This document shows, one piece after another, positions 18,191 through 29,200 of a stretch of 54,623 nt of DNA. Both the position numbers and the translations under genes were made by a program. Each line of letters begins with the position of its first letter. The first letter of the stretch is position 1. Origin of the DNA: Lachnospiraceae bacterium (GTDB lineage: Bacteria; Bacillota; Clostridia; Lachnospirales; Lachnospiraceae); NCBI GenBank assembly GCA_017934175.1, contig JAGBKB010000019.1, positions 1-54,623 on the forward strand, read 5' to 3'. The notes under the pieces are model-generated. The model saw only the letters and a list, made by a program, of their open reading frames with translations, searched no databases and had not been told where the DNA came from.

Positions 18191-18841
18191 ATGAAAAAAG
18201 TAGTTAAATTAGTATTATTAAGTGCATTAGCACTTTCGCTATTTGCTTGCAACAGTGGCAGTGGTGCAAATGGCGAGAAAAATGCATCTAAAAAACCAAA
18301 AGTTGAGATTTCAATTAAAGATTTTGGAGTTATGCAAGCAGAACTTGAGCCAGAAATAGCACCTATTACAGTTGCTAATTTTTTAAAACTCGTTAATGAT
18401 GGGTTTTATAATGGATTAACAATTCATAGGGTAGTTACTGATTTTATGATACAAGGTGGTGACCCAACTGGAAATGGTGATGGAGGAACTGGTGAAACTA
18501 TAAAAGGTGAATTTGAAAGTAATGGAGTTCCTAATTCTATAAGTCATGAGAGAGGAGTTATTTCCATGGCAAGATGGGGAGATGAACCTGATTCTGCAAG
18601 TTCACAGTTTTTTATTTTACAACAAGATGCAGTAAGACACAATGAAGATGGAACGCCTAAAACAGATGAAAATGGAAAACCTGAAAACTTTTTAGATGGT
18701 GAATATGCCGCATTTGGTAGAATAGTAAGTGGCATAGAAATTGTAGATAAGATATGTGAAGAAGTTAAACCTATAGATGAATTGGGTACGGTTGATAAAA
18801 TGGACCAGCCAGTAATAGAATACATCAAAGTAATAGAATAA
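18191..18841 (+). CDS. Peptidyl-prolyl cis-trans isomerase lipoprotein (cyclophilin type)
   Basis: This is a secreted foldase anchored by lipid. Residues 1-20 form a lipoprotein signal with lipobox LFAC, so C20 would be acylated. The cyclophilin fold follows: the catalytic Arg is R80 in IHRVV, then FMIQGGDPTGNG, ISMARWGDEPDSASSQFFI and YAAFGRIVSGIEIVD. These match active cyclophilins. The start at ATG 18191 follows GGAAGG; an upstream GTG at 18185 overlaps that site and is rejected. It is transcribed from its own consensus promoter and probably helps fold exported proteins such as the large surface proteins nearby. Confidence 0.92.
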   Translation: MKKVVKLVLLSALALSLFACNSGSGANGEKNASKKPKVEISIKDFGVMQAELEPEIAPITVANFLKLVNDGFYNGLTIHRVVTDFMIQGGDPTGNGDGGTGETIKGEFESNGVPNSISHERGVISMARWGDEPDSASSQFFILQQDAVRHNEDGTPKTDENGKPENFLDGEYAAFGRIVSGIEIVDKICEEVKPIDELGTVDKMDQPVIEYIKVIE

Positions 18842-18846
18842 TAAGT

Positions 18847-19959
18847 TTGAACCAAACTTTAAAAAAAAGAATATACTGTTTTGACTTATTAAAATTATTT
18901 TCAATTTTTTATGTATTTATCTACCATATATATATGGATATGTATATGATACATCCGATGCATAATTTGAAATTAATTGGTGATGTGACTATAAGACCAA
19001 ATATGCATTTTGCTATGATAGCCTGTGGACTATTCATACTTATATCTGGCACTACTATAACTTATTCAAATATAAATAGAGATATAAAGGTTATAGAGTT
19101 TTATAAAAAAAGACTTTTAAGGGTCTTAATTCCTTTTTATGTTGCGTATATTATTTATTTTATTATAAAAGTTATAACTCTAAAAAACATACACATATAT
19201 GGCGGAGTGCCAAAATGGAATATTATATGGACTATATGTGGAATGGATGAATATTTAAATGCAGCAGGATTTAAGACATTTTCACTTGGGATTGGAGAGT
19301 GGTTTCTTGGCTGTATAATACTTTGCTATTTAGTGTATCCATTTTTATATAAGGCACATAAAAAAAATCCAATTATTACTTTTGTAGTTATGATTTCATA
19401 TTATATTGTTTTGAACTTGAATTATACTAAATTGGGATTTGTAATTCCAAGTCATATGAATTTTTTAAGTCAGGTATATAATTTTTATCTTGGAATAGTG
19501 CTGGCGCGTGTTGCTTATATAATTTTAGATAATGATAGTAATAATGGAAGGGTTAAGTTATATGGCTCAAAATGGTTACTAATATTAACAATTCCAATAT
19601 TTTTATATTTTTATTTTTATAAACCAATAATAAATATACCAGATAATTTTAAAACTACTTTAGTTGTATTATCAATAGCAATAAGTTTTTATTTGTTAGA
19701 GGGAAAAAATTCGAGTAATAAAGTGATATGTAATATTACCAATTACTTCAATAATATATCTTATGAGTTTTTTTTGGTCCATCACTTTGTGATATATCAA
19801 ATAGATTATATGGTTAATTATAGAAGAGTTAGTGGTGTAGAGACTTTAACTATTATAATATTAGATTTTATATTGACTATTATTATAGCAATAATAGTTA
19901 AGAGAATCTCAAAAAGTTTGTTGACAATATTTTCAAACATAGGCGCTATAAATAAATAG
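18847..19959 (+). CDS. Acyltransferase-3 family membrane protein
   Basis: This is a 370-aa integral membrane O-acyltransferase of the acyltransferase_3 family, which moves acetyl or other acyl groups onto cell-surface glycans, peptidoglycan or small sugars. The N-terminal signature RIYCFDLLKLFSIFYVFIYH is shown in part by CFDLLKLFSIF and the conserved His in VFIYH. About ten membrane helices follow, with a late YEFFLVHHF motif. The conserved block starts so early that only the TTG at 18847 can serve as start; no good ribosome-binding site is seen. It follows the cyclophilin gene by five bases. The substrate is unknown. Confidence 0.8.
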   Translation: MNQTLKKRIYCFDLLKLFSIFYVFIYHIYMDMYMIHPMHNLKLIGDVTIRPNMHFAMIACGLFILISGTTITYSNINRDIKVIEFYKKRLLRVLIPFYVAYIIYFIIKVITLKNIHIYGGVPKWNIIWTICGMDEYLNAAGFKTFSLGIGEWFLGCIILCYLVYPFLYKAHKKNPIITFVVMISYYIVLNLNYTKLGFVIPSHMNFLSQVYNFYLGIVLARVAYIILDNDSNNGRVKLYGSKWLLILTIPIFLYFYFYKPIINIPDNFKTTLVVLSIAISFYLLEGKNSSNKVICNITNYFNNISYEFFLVHHFVIYQIDYMVNYRRVSGVETLTIIILDFILTIIIAIIVKRISKSLLTIFSNIGAINK

Positions 19960-19995
19960 CATTTTGATAGATGGTTGTAATTGTAGGAGGGTATT

Positions 19996-20250
19996 ATGAA
20001 ATTTAGAAAATTAGTTTCAGTAGTGTTATTAATTGCGATGGTATTAACTTCGGTTAATCCAAGTTTTGCATTGGACAATGAAACTATTAAGAGTATCGTT
20101 AAAGAACAAAGCGATGAAGATTACAGTACTGAAAAAACTGAAAGTACTTCTATGGTAGAGGGTTCTAATAAAAATGATGATACTACGAGTGAAGAGGAGA
20201 CTGAACCAGAAGAATCTTCTGAAGAAACTGAAACAAGTGAGAGTGAATAA
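19996..20250 (+). pseudogene. Signal-peptide fragment of the giant surface protease, cut off by an in-frame stop
   Basis: This frame encodes 84 aa: a clear signal peptide (LVSVVLLIAMVLTSVNPSFA) and an acidic Ser/Thr/Glu-rich stretch that ends at TAA 20248-20250. The same reading frame continues without another stop to 29895, and the same acidic low-complexity composition (SESE, stop, ESSSGEESSE) runs across the stop. The ribosome-binding site AGGAGGG precedes the ATG. The simplest reading is that one substitution, for example GAA to TAA, split a gene of about 3,300 codons. A sequencing error or stop-codon readthrough are the alternatives. Confidence 0.8.
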
Positions 20251-20286
20251 GAGTCATCTTCAGGTGAAGAAAGTTCAGAGACAACT

Positions 20287-23200
20287 TTGGGTGTGGAACC
20301 CGAGGAAACTGAAACAACTGAAACAACTACTGTTGTTGTGACAACATTTGAAACTGAAAAGGAAGAAGAAACAACATTGATAGTTGATGCTGAAACAAAT
20401 GTTTTAGCTGAAGATAAAAACACTATTAGTGAATCTGCAACTATATCTGAATTAGAGATAGAGAATAGCGACATAAAAACTACTTCTGAGAATGATGATA
20501 GGGAAAATGTTTTATCTACTGTTTCGGAGATGAATTTAGCGGTGGAAGTCGTAAATGTGGCGACAGAGAGTAATTTATTTGGAAATGAAGATGGAAATGA
20601 ATATGAGAACGATGAAAGCAAGTCAAGAATTACACCTATATATAAAAATGGCTTCATAAGCCCAAATTTTACAGTTGAAAAAGTCAAAAAAAATGAAAAT
20701 TTTTCAGGTCTTTTTGGTGATAGCCCACTTCCAGCATTTTATGATGCAAGAACTGAGACAAATGATTTTGGCGTCTCAATAATACCACCAGTTCGTGATC
20801 AGTATCCATACGGAACTTGTTGGGCATTTTCTACTATTGGTATGATAGAAACATCTGTAAGAAAAAAGAATTATGTTCAAAGCGAGGGAGACCCTGGTGC
20901 TGATTTAAGTGAGGCAGCCATGGCTTATTTTACTTTAGAAGGTTTGGAAGATGTCACTAATGATACTAATAATATTGATAAACCAGGTCTTGAGGGTCAT
21001 GATTATAGTAGTTTAAATTATGATTACTATGCTAATATGGGAATACCAAGAGCCTCTATATCATTTGCTGATGCAGGTGGAAACCAGACAGCAGCAACTC
21101 TTCTCGCTTCTACTTATATGGGCATAGTATCAGAGGCAGATTTCCCACATACTGTTGAAAATATAACTGACATACATGAAAATGGCATAGGCGATAGAGG
21201 GAGATTTGCATTCAATAATAATAGATATGAGATTTTAAATGCTGATTATATTAATAAAAATGATATAACTACTATTAAAGAGGCAATACTAAAAAATGGG
21301 TCTGTCGGAATTTCCTACTGTGAATCAAGAAATGAACATAATTGTCATGAAATAAATGGGGAGTATTATTACTTAGCACCAGGATATTTTGCACACATAG
21401 AAGATGATGGTAGTGTTGGGGATGAAATTAGGATAACTTCAAATCATGGTGTAATGGTTGTAGGATGGAATGATAATATAGATAATAGTTATTTTTATTA
21501 TGATGGTGAAGTATATGAGGACGAAGGTACTTATGTTGTAGCATCATATAGTATAGCAAGAGATGGAGATGATGTATATTATCCAACTTATGAAAAAGAA
21601 ATAGGTAGAGATGGTAGAAGAGGTGCATGGCTTGTCCGTAATAGTTGGGGAGAGAATGCAGAGTTAATGAACGGTGGATATTTTTGGATATCTTATTATG
21701 ATTTAACTCTTGATGATGTTTTTTATACTGTAGAAGCAACAGAAAAAGATACATATAAATACAACTATCATTACGATACTTCAGCAGATGTTTCATCTTT
21801 TCCAATAGACACTATTGGTGGTTATGCGACAGATAAAATATCAAATGTATTTAAAGTAAGTGATGATATAAATCAAGTTTTGGAAGCAGTTAATGTTGCT
21901 ATAAAATCTGCAAATTTTGATTATACACTTAAAATTTATACAAATGATGAAGAAATGCAAAATCCAGAAGACGGAAATGAAGTTATTTCTCAAATAGTTC
22001 ATCATACAGCCGCAGGTGTTCATACAATACCGCTTAATAAAAGTGTATTTGTAAAAAAAGGAACATATTTTTCCATAGTTATAGAATTTGAACAAAGAGC
22101 GGAAAGATATGAAGTCTTTTATGACTATTCATCAAATCCAATTAATTTGCTACATCCAGAATCAGCTGATCGTTTTTATTATAATGAAGTTCATTATAAT
22201 GAATCATGGAGACATAAAAGTAATGAAAATGAGTGGTTTGATTTAAATCGTGAATTTGATTTAGGACAAAGAGACGGCAGAATATATGGAAGAAATTTGA
22301 AAATTAGAGGTCTTACTAATGAAGCAAAAATCATCACATTTGATGCAGGCGGTGGAGTAGGCGAGATGTCAGAACAAGGAATAAAAGTTGCCTCTGCTTC
22401 AACTATCAATTTAAATACATTTACAAAAGAGAATGCTACATTTAGAAGATGGCTTGGAAGTGATGGAAATGAATATGTAGATGGTGACACTATCACATTA
22501 ACTGACGATATAACTCTTACTGCTGACTGGTTAGAAATTTCTTCTGTAAGAGCAATAACACCTCCTACTAAACTCACATATAATTATGGAGAGAATATAT
22601 CACTTGCTGGTCTAAGACTTAGTATTACATATACTGATAATACAACAGAAGAGTTTTCATATGAAGAATTAAATCAAGCAGATTTTAGAGTTCACAATAA
22701 TCCGTTAAATACACAGTTGGCATCAGAGAGTTGTGCTCTTGATTGTAGTTTGATAGGAGTTTCATATAAAAATAAAAGGATAGAGTTTGATGAGATAGAT
22801 GGCTTGGCTCATGACATAGCCAATAAATTTTACCCTATAACAATAAATAATACTCCTGATTTTACTGTTCCAGTAACTTTAGTAAAAAATGGCCCGTATG
22901 GTGGTACTCCTGTAAACATTCGTAATGGAGAAGCCTGGGATATGACAAATACTTATAAATATAATTTGATTAATAAAAAAAGCCCTATATTTTTATATAA
23001 TTTAAATGGAAATGAGACATTTAGCATGGATATTTTGGACTTTAATAGTATAATTGCTGGATGTTATCTAGGTATAGGCGATAATAATAAAATGATAGGA
23101 TATGAAACTATAACTGATGTAGAGATACCAGAAGGAACTATAAAGGGAACTCAAAATTCATTTGGTCAGATAACAAGTCAAGAACCGATGTCATTTTATT

Positions 23201-26200
23201 TTAGAAATAATTATGTCTTACTTTACATTGGTAGACAAGATAATAATATAAGTTTTTATCAAAACTTTTCAGGTTTATTAGATAGTATTGAAGTAAATAA
23301 TATGCCAAATAAAAGGAATTATTTGGTTGGCGAAAGATTTGACCCAACTGGCTTATCTATAAATGCAAAAAATTATGATGGCTCAACTTATAAAAATAAA
23401 GTTTTTGAATATAATGACAGATATAGAGATGAATTTACATTTAGTCCATCACTTGATGAAAATCTTACAACTGATGTTCACGAAATAACTATTACATTTA
23501 GGGGAAAAACTTGCACTTTCCCTATAAGTGTTTTAGAAGATACTGCTGATTTAGTTCAAGTGACATTTGATTATGATGATAATGGAAGAATAGCTACTGT
23601 ATCTATACCAAGAAATAGTACAGTATTTGCACCTAATACTCCAACAAAAAGAGGATGGAATTTCTTAAGATGGGCAGTTCCGCCAAATTATGGAACAGCA
23701 TTTGATTTTAACACAGCTATCACAGAGGATATCACATTAGAGGCTTGCTGGATGGCTAAAACATATCATGTATACTTCCATGATAGCTTGATTAATCATA
23801 GTGCTTTAAATCATACATATATAGTTCCATTTGGAGATACTTTACCATTACCACCAACAGCAACTATTTCATTTGCTGATATAGGATTAAATATACCAAC
23901 TGGATATTCATTTGATACTTGGTATGATAAAGTTACTGAAACTGATGTGACGGAAGTGACCCCAGATGATTCAGTTCCATCTTATAATTTCTTTGCAAAA
24001 TGGAGAGCAAATACATATCAAGTCTCTTATAATTTGCAAGGTGTAACTGCAACTTTACCAAATAATTTATTTACAAAAACATATAATACTCCTGCGACTC
24101 TTAATATACCTTCAAATATACCAGGAGGATGTGAGTTTTTAGGATGGTATAAAGAACCAGAATGCACAAATAGTTGGGATGGTCAAACTGATTTAACGAG
24201 TATTCAAGATGATGATAAAATAATATATGCAAAATGGAGAGAAAGACCAATTGCAAGTGTAGTAGCATTAGCAAGTCCTTCAAGGCTACATTATAATGTA
24301 GGTGATACAGTTGATTTAACAGGTTTAAGAGTTAGGATAAAATATGATGATAATACTACAAGAGATGTAGAATATACCAATGATACAGCTCATTTGTTTA
24401 AAACATATACGAGTTTTTCAAATGAAGATAATATAATAAGAGATAGAGAATTTGTCACAGTCAAATATGTTGGAGATTATGTAGATGGTGAATCTGGTTT
24501 TGTTTTATTTAATAATCCATGGCACAATGAATCATATATACAAACAAGAGGATATAGAATAACAATAGATGACATAAATGATTCATCAAATTATTTGCCA
24601 GAGAGCACAGTTATGTGGACTGGGTTTACATATATAGGTGCTCAGAATCCACCACCTTGGAGAGAGGATGAGGCATATAAAGATTATTTAAAAAAGCATC
24701 CTATAATATTATTCTATAAAACTGTAGGAGAAGCAGTTCCGGATCCTATTAAAAATAACCGTCAAATAGGAACTTATTGGTATGGTATTGATGAAGAAAC
24801 TAATGCGATGATTGGTTATCCAGGTATGACAGATATATATATACCAGATGAGTTTATGGAGCAAGGCAATGATAAATACATGGATGGTTATTATCGTGGA
24901 AGATATTTCAAAATGTATTTTGATGTAACAACAGTTAGTGGAAGTGCATTAAAAACTGTTAATTTCCATCCATATTTTGGAAAGATAGACAACATAGAGA
25001 TTAAAGTTAACCCTGAAAAATTAGATTATATTTCGGGAGTTGATAGATTTGACCCTACTGGACTTGTTATAAATGCAGTAAATAGTTTAAAAGATGAACA
25101 AGGGACAGTAAGGGAAGTTGGACTAATAAAAGAATTTAAATATGAAGACCATGCTGATGAGATAACATTTGATGTGAGCTTAGATGAAGCTCTTACTTCT
25201 AATCAAGTAACAATCAATTTTAGAGGGAAAAGTTGCACTTTAGATTTAAATTTAATGACTCAATCAACTGAAAGTAAAAATGTAGTATTTAAAAATGGAT
25301 ATGATGGAACTATTATTTCTACGAAAACTATACCAATGGGCAATAGAGTAACAGCACCTCATAATCCTGTAAGAAATCATTATGATTTTGTTAATTGGGT
25401 AGTAGAGGGAACAGAAGATGTATTTGATTTTGCAAACACTATAATAAATGACGATTATACTCTTGTAGCAAAATGGAATCCACATGTGTACCCTGTCAAT
25501 ATTTATGGTGCACATCCGACACTTGGACCTTCTGGAACAATTATTTTTAAAACTATAAATAGGACATATGGAGAAGATTTGACTTTGCCAAGTGGTGCAG
25601 AGCATAAGGCTGAGATTGATGCTTATCATGATCCAGATTATTTAAATTATGAAATAACAGGTTATATTGATCGTGATAGTGGTCAGAAATTGACAGTAAT
25701 ATCAGGTACAGATGATAGAGAAGTAATAAATCTTTATCCTTGCTGGGAGCCAGAAGTGTATGAGATGGTATATGATTTAGCTGGAGGTTCTTTTGTAGAT
25801 GGTTTCACACCAAAAGCGACAAGGTCTTATTTAGAGAGCTTAACACTTCCTACGGCTGATAGAGTTGAAAAAACAGGTTATAAATTTAAACATTGGAGAT
25901 TTAATACGGATAGCGAGAATACAGTAAGAACTGAAATTTATTCAAGGACTACAAATCACCAAGTAGTAGCTGTGTGGGAAAAAATACAATATACTATTAA
26001 ATATGATGTAAGAGGTCTCGCAACTACACCATCTGATTCTACAAAAATATATGATACAGCAAATACTTTACCAAATCTTAATCAGATAAAAACAGGTTAT
26101 ATTTTTGAAGGTTGGTATAGAGATCAAGGATATACACAAAGCTATGATATAAATGATGAATTGTCAGTTGTAGATGGTGATATAAAAACAATATATGCTC

Positions 26201-29200
26201 GTTTTAAAGCAAGAATTACTTATAATGCAAATGGACATGGAACTGCACCAGCAATGGATGAAGTAATACTTGGTGAAGCAGTAGTGCTACCTACTATGGC
26301 AAATGTTGATGGCTTCACATTTGATACAGTAAATAGCTGGTATGATAGTGAGGATTTATCAAATGCTAATTTTGTAGGTCAGGCAGGAACAGAATATGTA
26401 GTAACTGAGCCAAAAGAATTATATGCCAAGTGGACTACAAATACATATAGTGTAAGTTTCAATGTAGGAACTACAGGTGCTACAGCACCAACACCAGTAA
26501 GTAAGACTTATGGTGTAGCAAGGATAGATGATTTACCAACACCAACTAGTATTCCATCAGGATATGAATTCCTTGGTTGGTATAAAGAGAGTACATATGA
26601 ACATCAGTGGACAGGAAAAGTTGCAAATGATGATTTAACAACTGAAAATGGTGTAACGATACCAGTCTATGCAAAGTGGAAGAGAGCAGTAGTCTTCAGT
26701 GTGTTATACAATGGAAACAACATTGGCGCAACAGTACCAACTTCTATTGAGATAACAAGTGCGACAACTATAACACTTCCTGATACAACTGCTACTGGTT
26801 ATACATTTGGTGGATGGTATAGAAGTGAGACAGACTTTACTGATGCAAATTTTGTAGGAATGAATGGCACAACTGGCATAGCAGTAGATAGTCCAACAAC
26901 ATTCTATGCGAAGTGGACACCAAATCAATATAGAATAAATTACAACACAGTATTAACTGATGCAACTATAGCACATACCTATGTAGATAAGACATATGGA
27001 GTAGATGCAACATTAGACAACCCAAGTAGAGAAGGATATGACTTTGATGGCTGGTATAGAAATTATAATTCAACGAACAAATCATATACTGACCCATATG
27101 ATGGCACCAGTGATATAATAAGTATAAATGGTGGTAACACAACTATTTATGCAAAGTGGACAGCACATGAGTATACTATAAATTATGATACAGTGATAAG
27201 TGATGCAACTATAGCACATACGAGCACTACAAAAACTTATGGAACTAACAAAACATTAGACACACCAACAAAAACCAATTATACATTTGTTGGCTGGTAT
27301 AAGAATTACAATGCGACAACTCATGTATATTCAGATGAGTATGATGGCTCAACTGATATAATTGCAACTTCTGGTGGTTCTACGACAATTTATGCGAAGT
27401 GGCAAGCAAGGGTATGGTATAATGCAAATGGTCATGGCACTTCCCCAGCAGCAGTAGATGTAGATTTATGGGGAACAACTACATTACCAACTCTTACAAA
27501 TGTGACAGGATGGACATTTGACACAACAAATAGTTGGTATGATAATTCCAACTGCGAAGGAACAAGTGTTGGTCAAGCAGGAGGTAATTATATTGTCACA
27601 GAACCAAAAGAACTATTTGCAAAGTGGACAGAGAACACTCATAAGGTAATACTCCACATAGATGGTGGAACATTTAATGCAGGATATACAGACTTCACAC
27701 TAAATGCAACAACAAATAATTATGAAGCAAATAGGCTTTATCACGAGGCAAAAGTTCTTCCAACAAATGCAAACATAACAAAGACTGGATATACATTTGA
27801 TGGTTGGTATGATAATGTTGGAATGACTGGAGCAAAAGTCACAAGTGTAGTAGCAAACACTGATGCAGAAAAAGAATATTGGCTCAAGTGGAATGAGAAC
27901 TCATATGGCATTACATACTTTGAAAATGCTGGAACATATGCAAGTGGATATAATAAACCAACAAGTAGGCCTTATACAGAAAATACCCAATTACCAACTA
28001 ATACACAGATTACAAGAACTGGTTATGACTTTGAAGGTTGGTATGAGAATTCAGAGTTTACAGGAACTCCAATTACAAGCATAGGACCAAATGTAGCAGA
28101 GGCAAAGGTAGTATATGCAAAGTGGAATCCAAAGACTTATCCAGTTAATCTTGAAACTAATGGTGGAACAATAAATGAAGGAGATGTAACGAGTTATACA
28201 TACGGAGTAGGAGCAACACTTCCAACTAATGTGACAAGAAATGGATATGTATTTAAAGGTTGGTGGACAGAAGATGGCTCAACAAGTTGGGGACAACAAG
28301 TAGCGGTTATAGGAACAACTGCAACAGAAGAAAAGACATATTATGCAAGATGGGCACAATCATATGCAGTAACATTTAATTTAACAACAGGTACACCTCA
28401 TCCAACTACTGACATATCAAATGCACCAGATACTCAAAATGTAGAATCGGGACTTGTAGCAGTAAGACCAACAGTTAATCCAAGTGCAGCAAATGTAGCA
28501 TTTGATAACTGGTATGCTGATGATACATTTACTACATTGTATGACTTTAATCAAGCAATAACAGCACCAACCACAATATTTGCAAAGTGGATTGATGCAT
28601 CTACATATGAAGTAGAGTTTAGATTAACAAATGCTATAGTAAGTCCAGCTATGGTAGAAGCGATACCAAGTCAATACATAGTAAGTGGTAATAAAGTGCA
28701 ACAACCATCAAATCCAGCATCAGATGGTTATAGATTTATAGGATGGTTTGCAAATTCAGAACTTACTACGGCATATGATTTTAATAATGCAATAACAGGT
28801 CCAACAATTATATATGCTAAATGGGAACTTATAACTTACACCATCACATATAATTTAAACAATGGTGCTTTTGTAGATGAAACTACAGTGCCAAGAGAAT
28901 ATAACATAACAAATGCAAATACAATAGCTTTACCACCAGATTCAAATATAACAAGAAACCACTATACATTTGATGGCTGGTATAGATCAAGTGATTTTAC
29001 AGGAGCAACAATAACGATACTTACAGGCTTACACGAGAACTTAAATTTATTTGCAAAGTGGACATTCAATCCAGGAACTGGTACATACCACACTATAAAC
29101 TTCCTACCAGGTGGTGGAACAGGCTCTATGAGTTCACAATATGCATTTACTGGAGAAGAGACAACACTTAATGTAAATACATTTATAAGAGATGGACATA

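Noticed and set aside
19921-19952. TTGACA/TATAAA promoter for the giant surface gene
   Set aside because: The spacing is 20 bases, too long for a normal sigma-A promoter, and it lies inside the acyltransferase gene.
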